Below, one piece after another: positions 34,581 to 43,622 of a stretch of DNA of 64,000 nucleotides; the first letter of the stretch is position 1; every line of letters begins with the position of its first letter. The stretch is from Flavobacterium sp. NRK F7 (GTDB lineage Bacteria; Bacteroidota; Bacteroidia; Flavobacteriales; Flavobacteriaceae): positions 3,116,737-3,180,736 of the forward strand of contig NZ_JAMXLB010000001.1 in NCBI RefSeq assembly GCF_024054195.1. The letters are read 5' to 3'. The notes beneath the pieces are model-generated. The model ran no database searches. It saw nothing but the letters and a program-made list of their open reading frames with translations, and was not told where the DNA came from. A program made the position numbers and the translations under genes.

Positions 34581-34614
34581 AAAAAAAAGCTGCAAGAAAT
34601 ATCTTGCAACTTTT
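34581..34614 (-). terminator. Terminator of the bamD-fabV operon
   Basis: TGCAAGA (34591-34597) pairs with TCTTGCA (34602-34608). On the minus strand the stem is followed by AGCTTTTTTTT, so it ends transcription from fabV. The roughly 165 bases between this and the + terminator are AT-rich with no gene. Confidence 0.8.
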
Positions 34615-34633
34615 CATATTATCAGAATATAAT

Positions 34634-35824
34634 TTATTTTATACTAGGCACTTGAACCATTTCATCTACATCGGCTAAATAATCTACACCTTCAAAACCA
34701 AAACCAAATAAATTTAAAAAGTCTTGTTTATAACCTGCTAAATCTCCTAATTCAACTAAAGTTTCTGTTGTTGAATCCTCCCATAATTTTGCAATTCGAT
34801 CTTGAACATCACTTCTCATTTCCCAATCATCAATACGTATTCTACCTTCTGCATCTGTAGGTACAGGCTTTCCAGTATACAATCTATCAGCATACAAACG
34901 TTGGATTTGTTCGATACAACCTTCATGAATTCCTTCTGCTTTCATGATTTTATATAATAATGATATATATAAAGGTATCACAGGTATAGCTGAACTTGCT
35001 TGGGTAACCAATGCTTTATTTACAGAAACATATCCTTTACCATTAATTTTCTTTAATTTTTCAGTAATTTCGAAAGCGGTTGCCTCTAAATGATCTTTTG
35101 CTCGACCAATAGTTCCTTTTCGATAAACGGCTTCAGTTACTTCAGGACCAATATAAGAATAAGCAATGGTTGCTATTCCATCTGCTAGAACATCAGCTTC
35201 TTTTAAAGCATCTATCCACATCGACCAATCTTCACCTCCCATTACAACAACAGTATTTGCAATATCTTCTTCTGTAGCAGGTTCAATAGATACTTCACTT
35301 ACCTTTCCAGTATGAAAATCTACCGTTTTATTTGTAAACGTTTTACCAATTGGCTTTAGAGTAGAACGATGTAAAACTCCTGTATCAGGATGTAAACGAA
35401 CGGGTGAAGCCAAACTATAAATAATTAAATCTATCTGACCTAAATCCGATTTAATCATATCTATAGTTTGTTGTTTAACTTCTTTTGAAAAGGCATCCCC
35501 GTTAATGCTTTTAGCATATAAACCTGCTTTATGAGCTTCTTTTTCAAATGCAGCAGAATTATACCATCCAGGAGAAGCTGTTTTACCTTCCATAGGTGGT
35601 TTTTCAAAAAAAACACCTATTGTAGAAGCGTTTGAACCAAAAGCACTTGTAATTCTTGAAGCTAAACCAAAACCAGTAGAAGCACCAATTACTAAAACAC
35701 GTTTAGGCCCATCAATTTCACCTTTAGACTTAACATAGGCTATCTGATTTTTTACATTTTGTTCACAACCCACTGGATGAGCTGTTAAACAAATGAATCC
35801 TCTCATTCTAGGTTCTATTACCAT
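34634..35824 (-). CDS. fabV: Enoyl-ACP reductase FabV
   Basis: 396 residues, the usual FabV size, longer than FabI. MRGFICLTAHPVGCEQNV at the N-terminus, NAD-binding VLVIGASTGFGLASR (44-58), the conserved DGDAFS-like NGDAFSKEV, and the catalytic Tyr234-x8-Lys243 pair (YRKGTIGRAK). It reduces the trans-2-enoyl thioester in the last step of fatty-acid elongation using NADH. FabV enzymes are naturally tolerant of triclosan. It is the last gene of a long minus-strand operon, two bases after the TPR gene. Confidence 0.94.
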   Translation of the reverse strand: MVIEPRMRGFICLTAHPVGCEQNVKNQIAYVKSKGEIDGPKRVLVIGASTGFGLASRITSAFGSNASTIGVFFEKPPMEGKTASPGWYNSAAFEKEAHKAGLYAKSINGDAFSKEVKQQTIDMIKSDLGQIDLIIYSLASPVRLHPDTGVLHRSTLKPIGKTFTNKTVDFHTGKVSEVSIEPATEEDIANTVVVMGGEDWSMWIDALKEADVLADGIATIAYSYIGPEVTEAVYRKGTIGRAKDHLEATAFEITEKLKKINGKGYVSVNKALVTQASSAIPVIPLYISLLYKIMKAEGIHEGCIEQIQRLYADRLYTGKPVPTDAEGRIRIDDWEMRSDVQDRIAKLWEDSTTETLVELGDLAGYKQDFLNLFGFGFEGVDYLADVDEMVQVPSIK

Positions 35825-35826
35825 CT

Positions 35827-36357
35827 TTATATTTTTTTATTGAATTTAATTTTTAACTTTTCAAAAATAGACATTTTATCACAAACTCTCCGTGTATTGA
35901 TCTTCATATTTTCAATAAACTGAGGGTTAAACGCCAAGTCTTTCGATTTTTTATAATATTGGTAAGCCAATGTATATTCCCCTTCTAACTCTGCAATTCG
36001 ACCTAATTCACTATAAAAATTGCAATAATCTATATTATCTCCAGTTGCAAAAGTAAGACGAATATGTTCTTTTGCTTCTGAGTACTTTCCTAAATCGACT
36101 AATAAGTAAGCATAATTAAGATAAGGTGCAGGATATTTTGGATCAAATTTCATGGCTAACTTATAGTGGTAAATCCCTTTTTCATGATTACTCAACTTAT
36201 TATAGTGTATCCATCCTAAATGGTTATGTGCTTTACCAAAATCGGGACATTGTTCTAAAATATCTTCTAATAACTCTTTCGCTTCTGCCACTTTTCCTTC
36301 ACTAATTAAGCTATCTGCTTTAATAAAGAGATTTTCATATACGCTTAAATTTTCCAT
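35827..36357 (-). CDS. Tetratricopeptide-repeat protein
   Basis: 176 residues with about four TPR units (EGKVAEAKELLEDILEQCPDFGKAHNHLGWIHY, the NHEKGIYHYKLAMKFDPKYPAPYLNYAYLLVD unit, and GKYSEAKEHIRLTF, GEYTLAYQYYKKSKD in part). No signal peptide or other domain is visible. TPRs mediate protein contacts; the partner is unknown. It sits between recN and fabV with short gaps, so it is co-transcribed with them. Confidence 0.82.
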   Translation of the reverse strand: MENLSVYENLFIKADSLISEGKVAEAKELLEDILEQCPDFGKAHNHLGWIHYNKLSNHEKGIYHYKLAMKFDPKYPAPYLNYAYLLVDLGKYSEAKEHIRLTFATGDNIDYCNFYSELGRIAELEGEYTLAYQYYKKSKDLAFNPQFIENMKINTRRVCDKMSIFEKLKIKFNKKI

Positions 36358-36367
36358 GAAGTCCTTT

Positions 36368-38020
36368 TTAATTTAATAATTCTTTAGCATGATTAATTGC
36401 TGAATCAGAAATATTTTTGCCCGAAAGCATTTCTGCAATTTCAACAACACGTTGTTCAGCAGTAAGCAATTTTAATTCGGAAAGCGTATCATTTTCTACA
36501 TTGTATTTAAATACTTTATAGTGCTGATCTCCTTTGGCTGCAATTTGAGGTAAATGCGTAATAGCAAAAACTTGCATATTTTTACTCATTTCTTTCATTA
36601 TTTCCCCCATTTTTATTGCTATTTCACCAGATACTCCTGTATCTATCTCATCAAAAATAATAGATGGTAGTTTCGAATAATTGGCCAAAACTGCTTTTAC
36701 TGCAAGCATTATACGAGACATTTCTCCTCCAGAAGCCATTTTTTTAATGGGTCCTATTGCCATTCCTTTATTTGCCGAAAACAACAAAGAAATAGTATCT
36801 TTTCCAAATTTTGTATAGGAATCTGTGGGTTGAATCTCAAATACAATTTTAGCATCTGGCATGCCTAATTGTGTTAAAATATATTGAATTTGTTCAGATA
36901 AAATAGGAACAGCGTCTAACCTAGCTTTAGTTAGCAAATTCGCAACTTGATCTAGTTTTTCAATTATATCAACTTGTTCTTGTTCTTTTTTTATAATTTC
37001 TGCATCTAAATCTTCAAAACGAACTAATTTGCCATCTAATTGATTCTGAATCGCAAGTAATTCTTCTACAGTGCTTACATTATGCTTTTTTTGTAAAGTG
37101 TAGATGGTTTGCAATTTAGTAGAGACAAATTCCAAACGTTCTGGGTCATTTATAATTTTTTCTGCACTAGAAAAGCACTCATCTATTATATCTTGTAGTT
37201 CGATTGAAACACTAATTATACGCTCATGATAATCATGATAATCTTTTGAAAAAACAGCAATTTTTTGAAGCGATTGTTTTATTTCATTTAAAGTTACTAA
37301 TGTTCCTAATTGCTCCTCGTTAGCTACACTTAAAACTTTATCTAAATTTTCTTTAATCAATTCTACATTACTTAACTGATCTAACTCTTCTTCTAAATCC
37401 TTTTGTTCGCCTTCTTTTAATTTAGCTGCTACTAATTCTTCTACTAGAAAATTATTATATTCTTGTTCTTTAGATAAAGCTTCTTTCTCAGCAATAAGCT
37501 GTTTTAATTCTTTTTTGGATTGATTTAAAACTTCCAATCCTTTCTTATAACTTGTAAGTCTTTTGTCATTTTGAGCTACAGCATCTAAAATATCAAATTG
37601 ATAGGCTTCATTAAGAAGCTCTCTCGTTTCATGTTGTGAATGAATATCTATTAGAAAAAAACCTAATTCATTCAATTCATTTAAATTTACCGGGCTATCA
37701 TTGATAAATGCTCTTGATTTACCCGAAGGAAGGATTTCTCTTCTAATAATAGTTTGATCTTCATAATCCAAATCATTCTCTTGAAAGAAACGCTCTAAAT
37801 TATAATTAGTCAATGAAAATGTAGCCTCAATAACACATTTTTGATCTTTATCTTTAAGTACAGACAAATCAGCTCTATTTCCTAAAACAAGTCCTAAAGC
37901 ACCTAACAAAATAGATTTTCCTGCACCAGTTTCACCAGTAATAATAGAAAATTGATTCGAAAAAGTAATATCTAATGATTCGATTAATGCATAATTTTTT
38001 ATCGAAAGAGATAAAAGCAT
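36368..38020 (-). CDS. recN: DNA repair protein RecN
   Basis: 550 residues. The N-terminal ATPase half has Walker A TGETGAGKSILLGAL (28-42). Long coiled-coil arms run from about 150 to 360. The C-terminal half has MASGGEMSRIMLAVKA as signature and IIFDEIDTGVSGEIA as Walker B. This SMC-like protein helps gather broken ends for recombinational repair. It is in a conserved Flavobacteria order behind the PorD-type gene and coaBC. Confidence 0.95.
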   Translation of the reverse strand: MLLSLSIKNYALIESLDITFSNQFSIITGETGAGKSILLGALGLVLGNRADLSVLKDKDQKCVIEATFSLTNYNLERFFQENDLDYEDQTIIRREILPSGKSRAFINDSPVNLNELNELGFFLIDIHSQHETRELLNEAYQFDILDAVAQNDKRLTSYKKGLEVLNQSKKELKQLIAEKEALSKEQEYNNFLVEELVAAKLKEGEQKDLEEELDQLSNVELIKENLDKVLSVANEEQLGTLVTLNEIKQSLQKIAVFSKDYHDYHERIISVSIELQDIIDECFSSAEKIINDPERLEFVSTKLQTIYTLQKKHNVSTVEELLAIQNQLDGKLVRFEDLDAEIIKKEQEQVDIIEKLDQVANLLTKARLDAVPILSEQIQYILTQLGMPDAKIVFEIQPTDSYTKFGKDTISLLFSANKGMAIGPIKKMASGGEMSRIMLAVKAVLANYSKLPSIIFDEIDTGVSGEIAIKMGEIMKEMSKNMQVFAITHLPQIAAKGDQHYKVFKYNVENDTLSELKLLTAEQRVVEIAEMLSGKNISDSAINHAKELLN

Positions 38021-38050
38021 AATTTTTTGATGTAAATTAGGTTTAAGAAA

Positions 38051-38941
38051 CTATCTTATTTTATTCCATTTCATAGAATTCAAAGGAGAAATTCTATTAA
38101 GATTTGCTAGTAAATTAGCATTATTGGTTAGTGGTCCACCCGTAAAAATTTGCACAATTTCATCTGTTTTAGCATCAAAAAATGTTCTCGTTAAAAGTGC
38201 ATTAGGACGTGATCTTTGAATTTGAGCTAATATGTCAATTGACTCCGCTACTCCTTCTTTTCCTTTCTTTAAATCATCAGCCATTAAATCCAATCCTTTC
38301 AAATGATACTGATACAATGCTTTTCTATAGGGTGCGTAAGTATTAGATAATAAATCAGAAATTAAAAAATAACGGTTATTATTATTCCCTTCAGATTGCG
38401 ACCAACCTTTATAACCACTTGATTGTGAAAGATTCATAATATTTGCAGCAATTTCCAAGTATTTTGTTCCAGCTAACTCTCCATAGGTATCCATATCAAC
38501 TCCTATAATAATATTCGCATAATACGCTAAAACGGAAGTAAGATTTGAATTAAAAGAATTTTGGTCATAAATTAATTGTTCAAATTCGATAAAACGAAAA
38601 CCAAAATCTTTATCATTTAAATTAAGTACTGGAGCACTATAACTAGAATTAAAAACAATTCTAGAAGATTGTATTTGTAAAGTGGCAACTATATTATTAG
38701 AATTAAATTCTGATACGTTTATAAAAAAATTACAGGCAATTTTCTCATGCAGTTGATATTCTCTATTAGTCCATTTAGTGTTATTTAAAAATTCACCAAC
38801 TTGTTTTTCTAAATTTTTAAATATTTGCGGGTTAACATCGGTCATTCTATCTGCATTGACAGAGACTGTTGCATTTAATTCTTGTGATTTTACCATTTGT
38901 AAGGCAAAAAACAGAAACACTATTGTTAACCATTTACGCAT
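38051..38941 (-). CDS. DUF4835 (PorD-type) T9SS-associated protein
   Basis: 296 residues from ATG 38941 (or one codon earlier at 38944); a frame opening at 38980 would run further into coaBC. The signal peptide MRKWLTIVFLFFALQMVKS is followed by the DUF4835 body: LNATVSVNADRM, FLNNTKWTNREY, FRFIEFEQLIYDQN, VLAYYANIIIGVDMDTY and RTFFDAKTDEIVQIF. Family members are annotated as type IX secretion protein PorD and are exported. It overlaps coaBC by eight bases and precedes recN, a conserved Flavobacteria order. Confidence 0.85.
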   Translation of the reverse strand: MRKWLTIVFLFFALQMVKSQELNATVSVNADRMTDVNPQIFKNLEKQVGEFLNNTKWTNREYQLHEKIACNFFINVSEFNSNNIVATLQIQSSRIVFNSSYSAPVLNLNDKDFGFRFIEFEQLIYDQNSFNSNLTSVLAYYANIIIGVDMDTYGELAGTKYLEIAANIMNLSQSSGYKGWSQSEGNNNNRYFLISDLLSNTYAPYRKALYQYHLKGLDLMADDLKKGKEGVAESIDILAQIQRSRPNALLTRTFFDAKTDEIVQIFTGGPLTNNANLLANLNRISPLNSMKWNKIR

Positions 38942-40151
38942 CATAATATAGAATAATTTTATTGATAATATCTTGAGCAACAGCTTCTTTTGATTTTAAA
39001 TCCATAGCTTCAATTGTAAAATGCTTATCTATAAAAGTGACTTTATTGGTATCATGACCAAAACCAGCTCCTTTATCATTTAAAGAATTTAAAACTATCA
39101 AATCTAAGTTTTTTTTCTGAATTTTCAATTTAGCATGCTCAATTTCGTTTTCAGTTTCCAAAGCAAAACCAATTAAAAATTGGTCTTTTTTGACTTTACC
39201 TAAAGAAGCTAAAATATCTTTTGTTTTTTCTAGCTCTATTATAAACGTTGAATCGTCTTTCTTTATTTTTTGATTTGCAACATTTTTTGGCTTATAATCT
39301 GCAACAGCTGCTGCTGCTATAGCTACATCCATAGTAGAAAAATAAGAAAAACAAGCATCATACATCTCTTCTGCCGATTTTACACGCTTTAAAGAAACTG
39401 AAGGATGTTGTAAATCCAAATGTGTAGGTCCTGACACTAAAACAACTTCAGCTCCATTTTGTGCTGCAATTTTAGCAATATCGAATCCCATTTTACCTGA
39501 TGAGTGATTTCCGATAAATCGAACAGGATCAATCGCTTCATAGGTTGGACCAGCGGTAATTAATATTTTTTTTCCAGCTAATGGTAACTTCGAAAGAATA
39601 TCACTTTCTATAAAACGAATAATATTTTCAGGTTCAGCCATTCTGCCTTCTCCAGAAAGTCCACTGGCTAATTCGCCACTTTCGGCAGGAATAATGGTAT
39701 TACCAAACTTTTTTAATTTTTGAAAACTATCTAAAGTGGATGGATGTTTATACATATCTAAATCCATAGCTGGAGCAAAGTAAACAGGACATTTTGCTGA
39801 CAAATAGGTTGCAATTAATAAATTGTCGCAATTCCCATTTGCCATTTTAGATAAGGTATTTGCAGTAGCGGGAGCGATAAGCATATAATCAGCCCAGAGT
39901 GCTAATTCAACATGATTATTCCAAACTCCATTCTCAGCCTCTTCTTCAAAAAAAGAAGAATACACCGGTTTTTTTGAAAGTGTAGATAAAGTTAAAGGAG
40001 TTACAAAATCTTTAGAAGCAGGTGTCATTACTACTTGTACATGAGCACCTGCTTTAATAAAAAGTCGAACTAAATGTGCTGTTTTATAAGCGGCAATTCC
40101 CCCAGAAACTCCTAGCAAGATTTTTTTACCACTTAATACAGAACTGTTCAT
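38934..40151 (-). CDS. coaBC: Bifunctional CoaBC (phosphopantothenate-cysteine ligase / PPC decarboxylase)
   Basis: 405 residues. The N-terminal CoaC flavoprotein half has GVSGGIAAYK, NHVELALWADYMLIAPATANTLSKMANGNCDNLL and PAMDLDMYKHP. The C-terminal CoaB half begins at about 195 with ITAGPTYEAIDPVRFIGNHSSGKMG and has AAVADYKP and the Lys-rich nucleotide site KIKK. It makes 4'-phosphopantetheine from phosphopantothenate and cysteine in coenzyme A synthesis. It is three bases after rpoZ. Confidence 0.95.
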   Translation of the reverse strand: MNSSVLSGKKILLGVSGGIAAYKTAHLVRLFIKAGAHVQVVMTPASKDFVTPLTLSTLSKKPVYSSFFEEEAENGVWNNHVELALWADYMLIAPATANTLSKMANGNCDNLLIATYLSAKCPVYFAPAMDLDMYKHPSTLDSFQKLKKFGNTIIPAESGELASGLSGEGRMAEPENIIRFIESDILSKLPLAGKKILITAGPTYEAIDPVRFIGNHSSGKMGFDIAKIAAQNGAEVVLVSGPTHLDLQHPSVSLKRVKSAEEMYDACFSYFSTMDVAIAAAAVADYKPKNVANQKIKKDDSTFIIELEKTKDILASLGKVKKDQFLIGFALETENEIEHAKLKIQKKNLDLIVLNSLNDKGAGFGHDTNKVTFIDKHFTIEAMDLKSKEAVAQDIINKIILYYDA

Positions 40152-40154
40152 GTA

Positions 40155-40469
40155 TTATTTTGCTTCTCTGTGATAAATTTTACCTTCTAACCATTCTTGA
40201 ACTGCCAAAGCATGAGGTTTTGGTAATTTCTCATAGAATTTTGAAACTTCGATTTGTTCTTTGTTTTCGAAGATTTCTTCTAAACTATCGTTGTAAGTTG
40301 CAAATTCTTCCAATTTCTCAATTAATTCCTTTTTAATTTCAGAATTAATTTGACTTGCTCTTTTAGCCATAATTGTAATGGCTTCATATATATTACCCGT
40401 TGGCTCTTCAATTACATTTTTGTTATACGTAATTGTATTCACTGGAGCAGTCGTCTTTTTTAAATCCAT
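40155..40469 (-). CDS. rpoZ: RNA polymerase omega subunit, Bacteroidetes type
   Basis: 104 residues. The core omega motif is IYEAITIMAKRASQINSEIK at about 28-47, followed by a helical stretch and a C-terminus specific to Bacteroidetes (PKPHALAVQEWLEGKIYHREAK). It stabilises RNA polymerase assembly. Location between bamD and coaBC is the standard one in this group. Confidence 0.9.
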   Translation of the reverse strand: MDLKKTTAPVNTITYNKNVIEEPTGNIYEAITIMAKRASQINSEIKKELIEKLEEFATYNDSLEEIFENKEQIEVSKFYEKLPKPHALAVQEWLEGKIYHREAK

Positions 40470-40477
40470 GATTTAAC

Positions 40478-41284
40478 TTATTTAGAAAATTGTTGTAATT
40501 CTTGATTAATTGTAGCTAACATTGCATCAGCTTTAGTTTTAAATTCAGAATCCGATTTAAATTTTGTAAAAGTTGCATACGCATTTTTTGCTAAAATTAA
40601 ACGATCTTCCTTTTTATATTGCACACTATTCATCGCTAATTTGTAAGCGGTACTAAATTTTAAAAACAAGGCTTCTTCTTTAAATGGAGTACCAGGGTAA
40701 TCCGAAATAAAGTTATCCAAAGCTGTTAATGCTGCATTATATTCTAATCTATGATCAGAAATAGTATAATATTGTTTTGCTATTTCAAAAGCTTTCTTCT
40801 CTAATTTCTCACGTAATTCTTTCACATATTCATTTGCTTTTGGCAAATATTCAGAATCTGGATAAGAATCAATAAAAGCTTGCAATTTATTTAAAGCTTT
40901 ATCCGTATCTGTTTGATCTAAACTATACCTTGGTGATAATCTGTAAAAACATTCGGCAGATAAAAAAGCAGCTTCTTCTCTTTTTTCACTTTTAGGATAA
41001 TTAGACGCAAAACTCTCAAATTGATACCCTGCTAAATAATATTGTTTTGTATTGTAATAGGATTTTGAGTACAAATAAAAAAGTCTTTCAGCATTAGGTT
41101 TCCCTCTATAAGCTGGAGCTATTTGCTCATATAATCGTAGGGCTTTACTATATTTCCCTTTATCGTACATTGCATTTGCTACCTTATTTTTCACAGCTAA
41201 ATCTTCACTCTTTAGCGCTTTTTGATATTCACTACACGAGCTAAGAAAAATTACAATAAGGAAAAAACTAATAATCTTATTCAT
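40478..41284 (-). CDS. bamD: Outer membrane protein assembly factor BamD
   Basis: 268 residues. The lipobox is LSSC (Cys17). Five TPR-like units follow (KVANAMYDKGKYSKALRLYEQ, RLFYLYSKSYYNTKQYYLAGYQFESF, YPKSEKREEAAFLSAECFY, KLQAFIDSYPDSEYLPKAN, DNFISDYPGTPFKEEALFLKF). It anchors the BAM complex that inserts beta-barrels in the outer membrane. First gene of the rpoZ-coaBC-porD-recN-TPR-fabV operon, with a good promoter at 41343-41371. Confidence 0.9.
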   Translation of the reverse strand: MNKIISFFLIVIFLSSCSEYQKALKSEDLAVKNKVANAMYDKGKYSKALRLYEQIAPAYRGKPNAERLFYLYSKSYYNTKQYYLAGYQFESFASNYPKSEKREEAAFLSAECFYRLSPRYSLDQTDTDKALNKLQAFIDSYPDSEYLPKANEYVKELREKLEKKAFEIAKQYYTISDHRLEYNAALTALDNFISDYPGTPFKEEALFLKFSTAYKLAMNSVQYKKEDRLILAKNAYATFTKFKSDSEFKTKADAMLATINQELQQFSK

Positions 41285-41342
41285 CTATTTATTTATTTTA
41301 CTCTTTTAAATTCACAACATTAGCCACCTAAAAAAGCAACTG

Positions 41343-41371
41343 CAAATTTAGGTATTATTTATATACTACAA
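41343..41371 (-). promoter_or_regulatory. Promoter of the bamD operon
   Basis: The minus strand reads TTG (41371-41369), 18 bases, then TAAATTTG (41350-41343), nearly the full Bacteroidetes consensus, about 59 bases before the bamD start. Confidence 0.7.
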
Positions 41372-41381
41372 AAATCTTTTT

Positions 41382-42260
41382 TTAGCTATTTTTAATAGTA
41401 AAATCAGACAATCTTTCTGCTAAATTTTTATCAACATTTACTAAAGGCAATCGAACTGTATTTTCGGTTATCCCTTTAATTTTAAATATTTCTTTAATAC
41501 CTGCTGGATTGCCTTGTTCAAAAATCATATCAATAGCATCTGCTAATTGATAATGAATTTCATAGGCTTCACTCACCTTTCTTTCCAATCCCAAACGAAC
41601 CATTTCGGAAAATGCTCTAGGGAAACCCTGACCTATAACCGATATAACTCCTGAACCACCCGCGAGAACCATTGGTAAAGTAATCATATCATCACCTGAA
41701 ATTACTAGAAAATCCTTTGGTTTGTGCTGAATTAAACGCATTGCTTGAACGATATCACCCGCTGCTTCCTTAATGGCAATAATATTTTTAAAATCTGTAG
41801 CTAAACGTAACACTGTAGTCGGAAGAACATTACTTGCCGTTCTACCCGGAACATTGTATAATATTACTGGGACAGGAGACGCTTCCGCTACTGCCTTAAA
41901 ATGCTGATAAATACCCTCTTGTGTCGGCTTATTATAATAGGGAGAAACAGAAAGTATCGCATCAAATTTAGAAAAATCTCTAGTTTTTAATTCTTCTACT
42001 ACTTTCATGGTGTTATTTCCACCAACACCTAAAACCAAGGGTAATCTTCCTGCATTTACTTCAACTACTGTAGCAATCACTACTTCTTTTTCTTCTGGTG
42101 TTAAAGTAGCTGTTTCTGCTGTAGTTCCTAAAACTACTAAATATTCCACTCCTCCTTCAATTACAAATTCAACCACTTTTTTCAAGCCTTCAACATCAAC
42201 TGAGAAATCCTTTTTAAAGGGAGTAACTAGTGCAATACCAGTACCAGCAAATTTTTTCAT
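41382..42260 (-). CDS. dapA: 4-hydroxy-tetrahydrodipicolinate synthase
   Basis: 292 residues, the usual DapA length. [10 protein letters not shown] near 45 contains the Thr-Thr proton relay, Tyr135 lies in ILYNVPGRT, and Lys164 in IAIKEAAGD forms the Schiff base with pyruvate. It condenses pyruvate with aspartate semialdehyde, the first step to lysine and meso-diaminopimelate for peptidoglycan. It follows the DUF6913 gene by one base and is co-transcribed with it. Confidence 0.94.
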   Translation of the reverse strand: MKKFAGTGIALVTPFKKDFSVDVEGLKKVVEFVIEGGVEYLVVLGTTAETATLTPEEKEVVIATVVEVNAGRLPLVLGVGGNNTMKVVEELKTRDFSKFDAILSVSPYYNKPTQEGIYQHFKAVAEASPVPVILYNVPGRTASNVLPTTVLRLATDFKNIIAIKEAAGDIVQAMRLIQHKPKDFLVISGDDMITLPMVLAGGSGVISVIGQGFPRAFSEMVRLGLERKVSEAYEIHYQLADAIDMIFEQGNPAGIKEIFKIKGITENTVRLPLVNVDKNLAERLSDFTIKNS

Positions 42261-42261
42261 T

Positions 42262-42780
42262 CTATAATTTATTAAGTATTTTTAAATATTTAAACAGTTC
42301 GAAGATAAAATCACGATAGTCCTTAATATCTGATTTAATTATTAAATGATTACCCACATTTGTTACAATATCATCAAAACCTACTTTAAATTTTGCTTTT
42401 GAAAACAGAGAAACATACAACAAGGGTAATTTTTCTTTGTCATAAAAATTGATTAACAAATCAAAAGGATAGGAAATAAAATCTTGGACTTCAATAACTT
42501 TAATTTTTCCTGACCAACTGATATCTCTATATGAAAAACTCAATTGTGATAAGCTGTCTTTATGACTAATACTATCATTATAATACAAAACCTTAATCTC
42601 TTTAAAATTAAATTGTTTTGATTTAATTTCTTCCACTACTTTCTCTGTATCAAAGAAGTAAGTTGAATCAATTAGTATTCCTATAGTATTTATTTTTTCA
42701 TTTGAACCTTCTGTAATTTTTGTTAACCTTTTATTAATATCTTTTTTTAGGAAAAAGTCCTTTATAATTCTAGAAAACAT
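42262..42780 (-). CDS. DUF6913 family protein
   Basis: 172 residues. [20 protein letters not shown] and [28 protein letters not shown] match the Flavobacteriaceae DUF6913 family, which regularly lies next to dapA. No signal peptide or catalytic motif is evident; it has an alternating alpha/beta pattern. The function is unknown, and the position one base before dapA suggests co-expression. Confidence 0.75.
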   Translation of the reverse strand: MFSRIIKDFFLKKDINKRLTKITEGSNEKINTIGILIDSTYFFDTEKVVEEIKSKQFNFKEIKVLYYNDSISHKDSLSQLSFSYRDISWSGKIKVIEVQDFISYPFDLLINFYDKEKLPLLYVSLFSKAKFKVGFDDIVTNVGNHLIIKSDIKDYRDFIFELFKYLKILNKL

Positions 42781-42799
42781 AGTAATTTTACGTGTTTGA

Positions 42800-42807
42800 C
42801 AAAAATA
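42800..42807 (-). promoter_or_regulatory. -7 element of the DUF6913-dapA operon
   Basis: The minus strand reads TATTTTTG (TAnnTTTG), 19 bases before the DUF6913 start. Confidence 0.55.
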
Positions 42808-42829
42808 AATATTTAAACCTATTTAAAGG

Positions 42830-43612
42830 ATGGTAAATGTAAAAAAGAAAAGAGTAAATACTAGTTATTTTGTTATATTATTAACATTAATAAGCTTAGC
42901 CTCTTGCAAAACAAATAAGAATACTATTTATGAAGTACAAGGCAAAAGAATAAACATTAATGAACAGTATGCAACTGATGATGCTATTGAGAAGTTTATT
43001 GCTCCTTATCGACAACATATAACCAATGATTTAGATAGTGTTTTAGCTTACAATCCAGTAACACAAGAAAAGAGTAAAGGAAAATGGCAAACCAATATTG
43101 GTAATTTTTTTGCAGAAACCACATTAGAATTAAGCAATCCAATTTTTAAAAAGAGAGAAAACAAAGAAATCGACTTTTGTTTATTAAATCATGGTGGAAT
43201 TAGATCTATTATTCCTGAAGGAAATGTTACTACAAGAACGGCGTTTGAAATTATGCCTTTTGAAAACAGCGTGATGATTGTCGGTTTAACTGGAAAAGAA
43301 GTAAAAACATTAGCTAGTTATTTTTTAAAAGAAAAAAAACCACATCCTTTAGCTGGTTTAACCATTTTTACAGATGAGAATGAAACTATCTTAAAAAATG
43401 TTTTAGTAAATGGAAATACGGTCGATGATTCAAAAATATATTACGTAGCCACTTCAGATTATTTAGCTAATGGAGGTGATAATATGACCTTTTTTAGAGA
43501 CAGTTCTATTAAATATTACTTAGATTATAAATTGCGAAATCTATTTATTGATTATTTTAAAAAAGTAGATACCTTACCTAATATAACCACTGAAAGAGTA
43601 GTAATTCAATAA
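42830..43612 (+). CDS. 5'-nucleotidase C-terminal-domain lipoprotein
   Basis: 260 residues. The lipobox is LASC (Cys27). The rest is a free-standing 5'-nucleotidase C domain: IGNFFAETTLEL, FCLLNHGGIRSIIPEGNVT, IMPFENSVMIVGLTGKEVK and VATSDYLANGGDNMTFF, the motif that binds the nucleotide base in full-length UshA-type enzymes. The metallophosphoesterase half is a separate gene 10 bases downstream, so together they make a split 5'-nucleotidase in reversed order. Anchored in the periplasm or outer membrane. Confidence 0.88.
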   Translation: MVNVKKKRVNTSYFVILLTLISLASCKTNKNTIYEVQGKRININEQYATDDAIEKFIAPYRQHITNDLDSVLAYNPVTQEKSKGKWQTNIGNFFAETTLELSNPIFKKRENKEIDFCLLNHGGIRSIIPEGNVTTRTAFEIMPFENSVMIVGLTGKEVKTLASYFLKEKKPHPLAGLTIFTDENETILKNVLVNGNTVDDSKIYYVATSDYLANGGDNMTFFRDSSIKYYLDYKLRNLFIDYFKKVDTLPNITTERVVIQ

Positions 43613-43622
43613 AGTATACCTT

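Noticed and set aside
34634..35824. FabV as a sign of horizontal transfer
   Set aside because: It is inside a conserved-looking operon with ordinary composition; FabV is a normal enoyl reductase in many Bacteroidetes.
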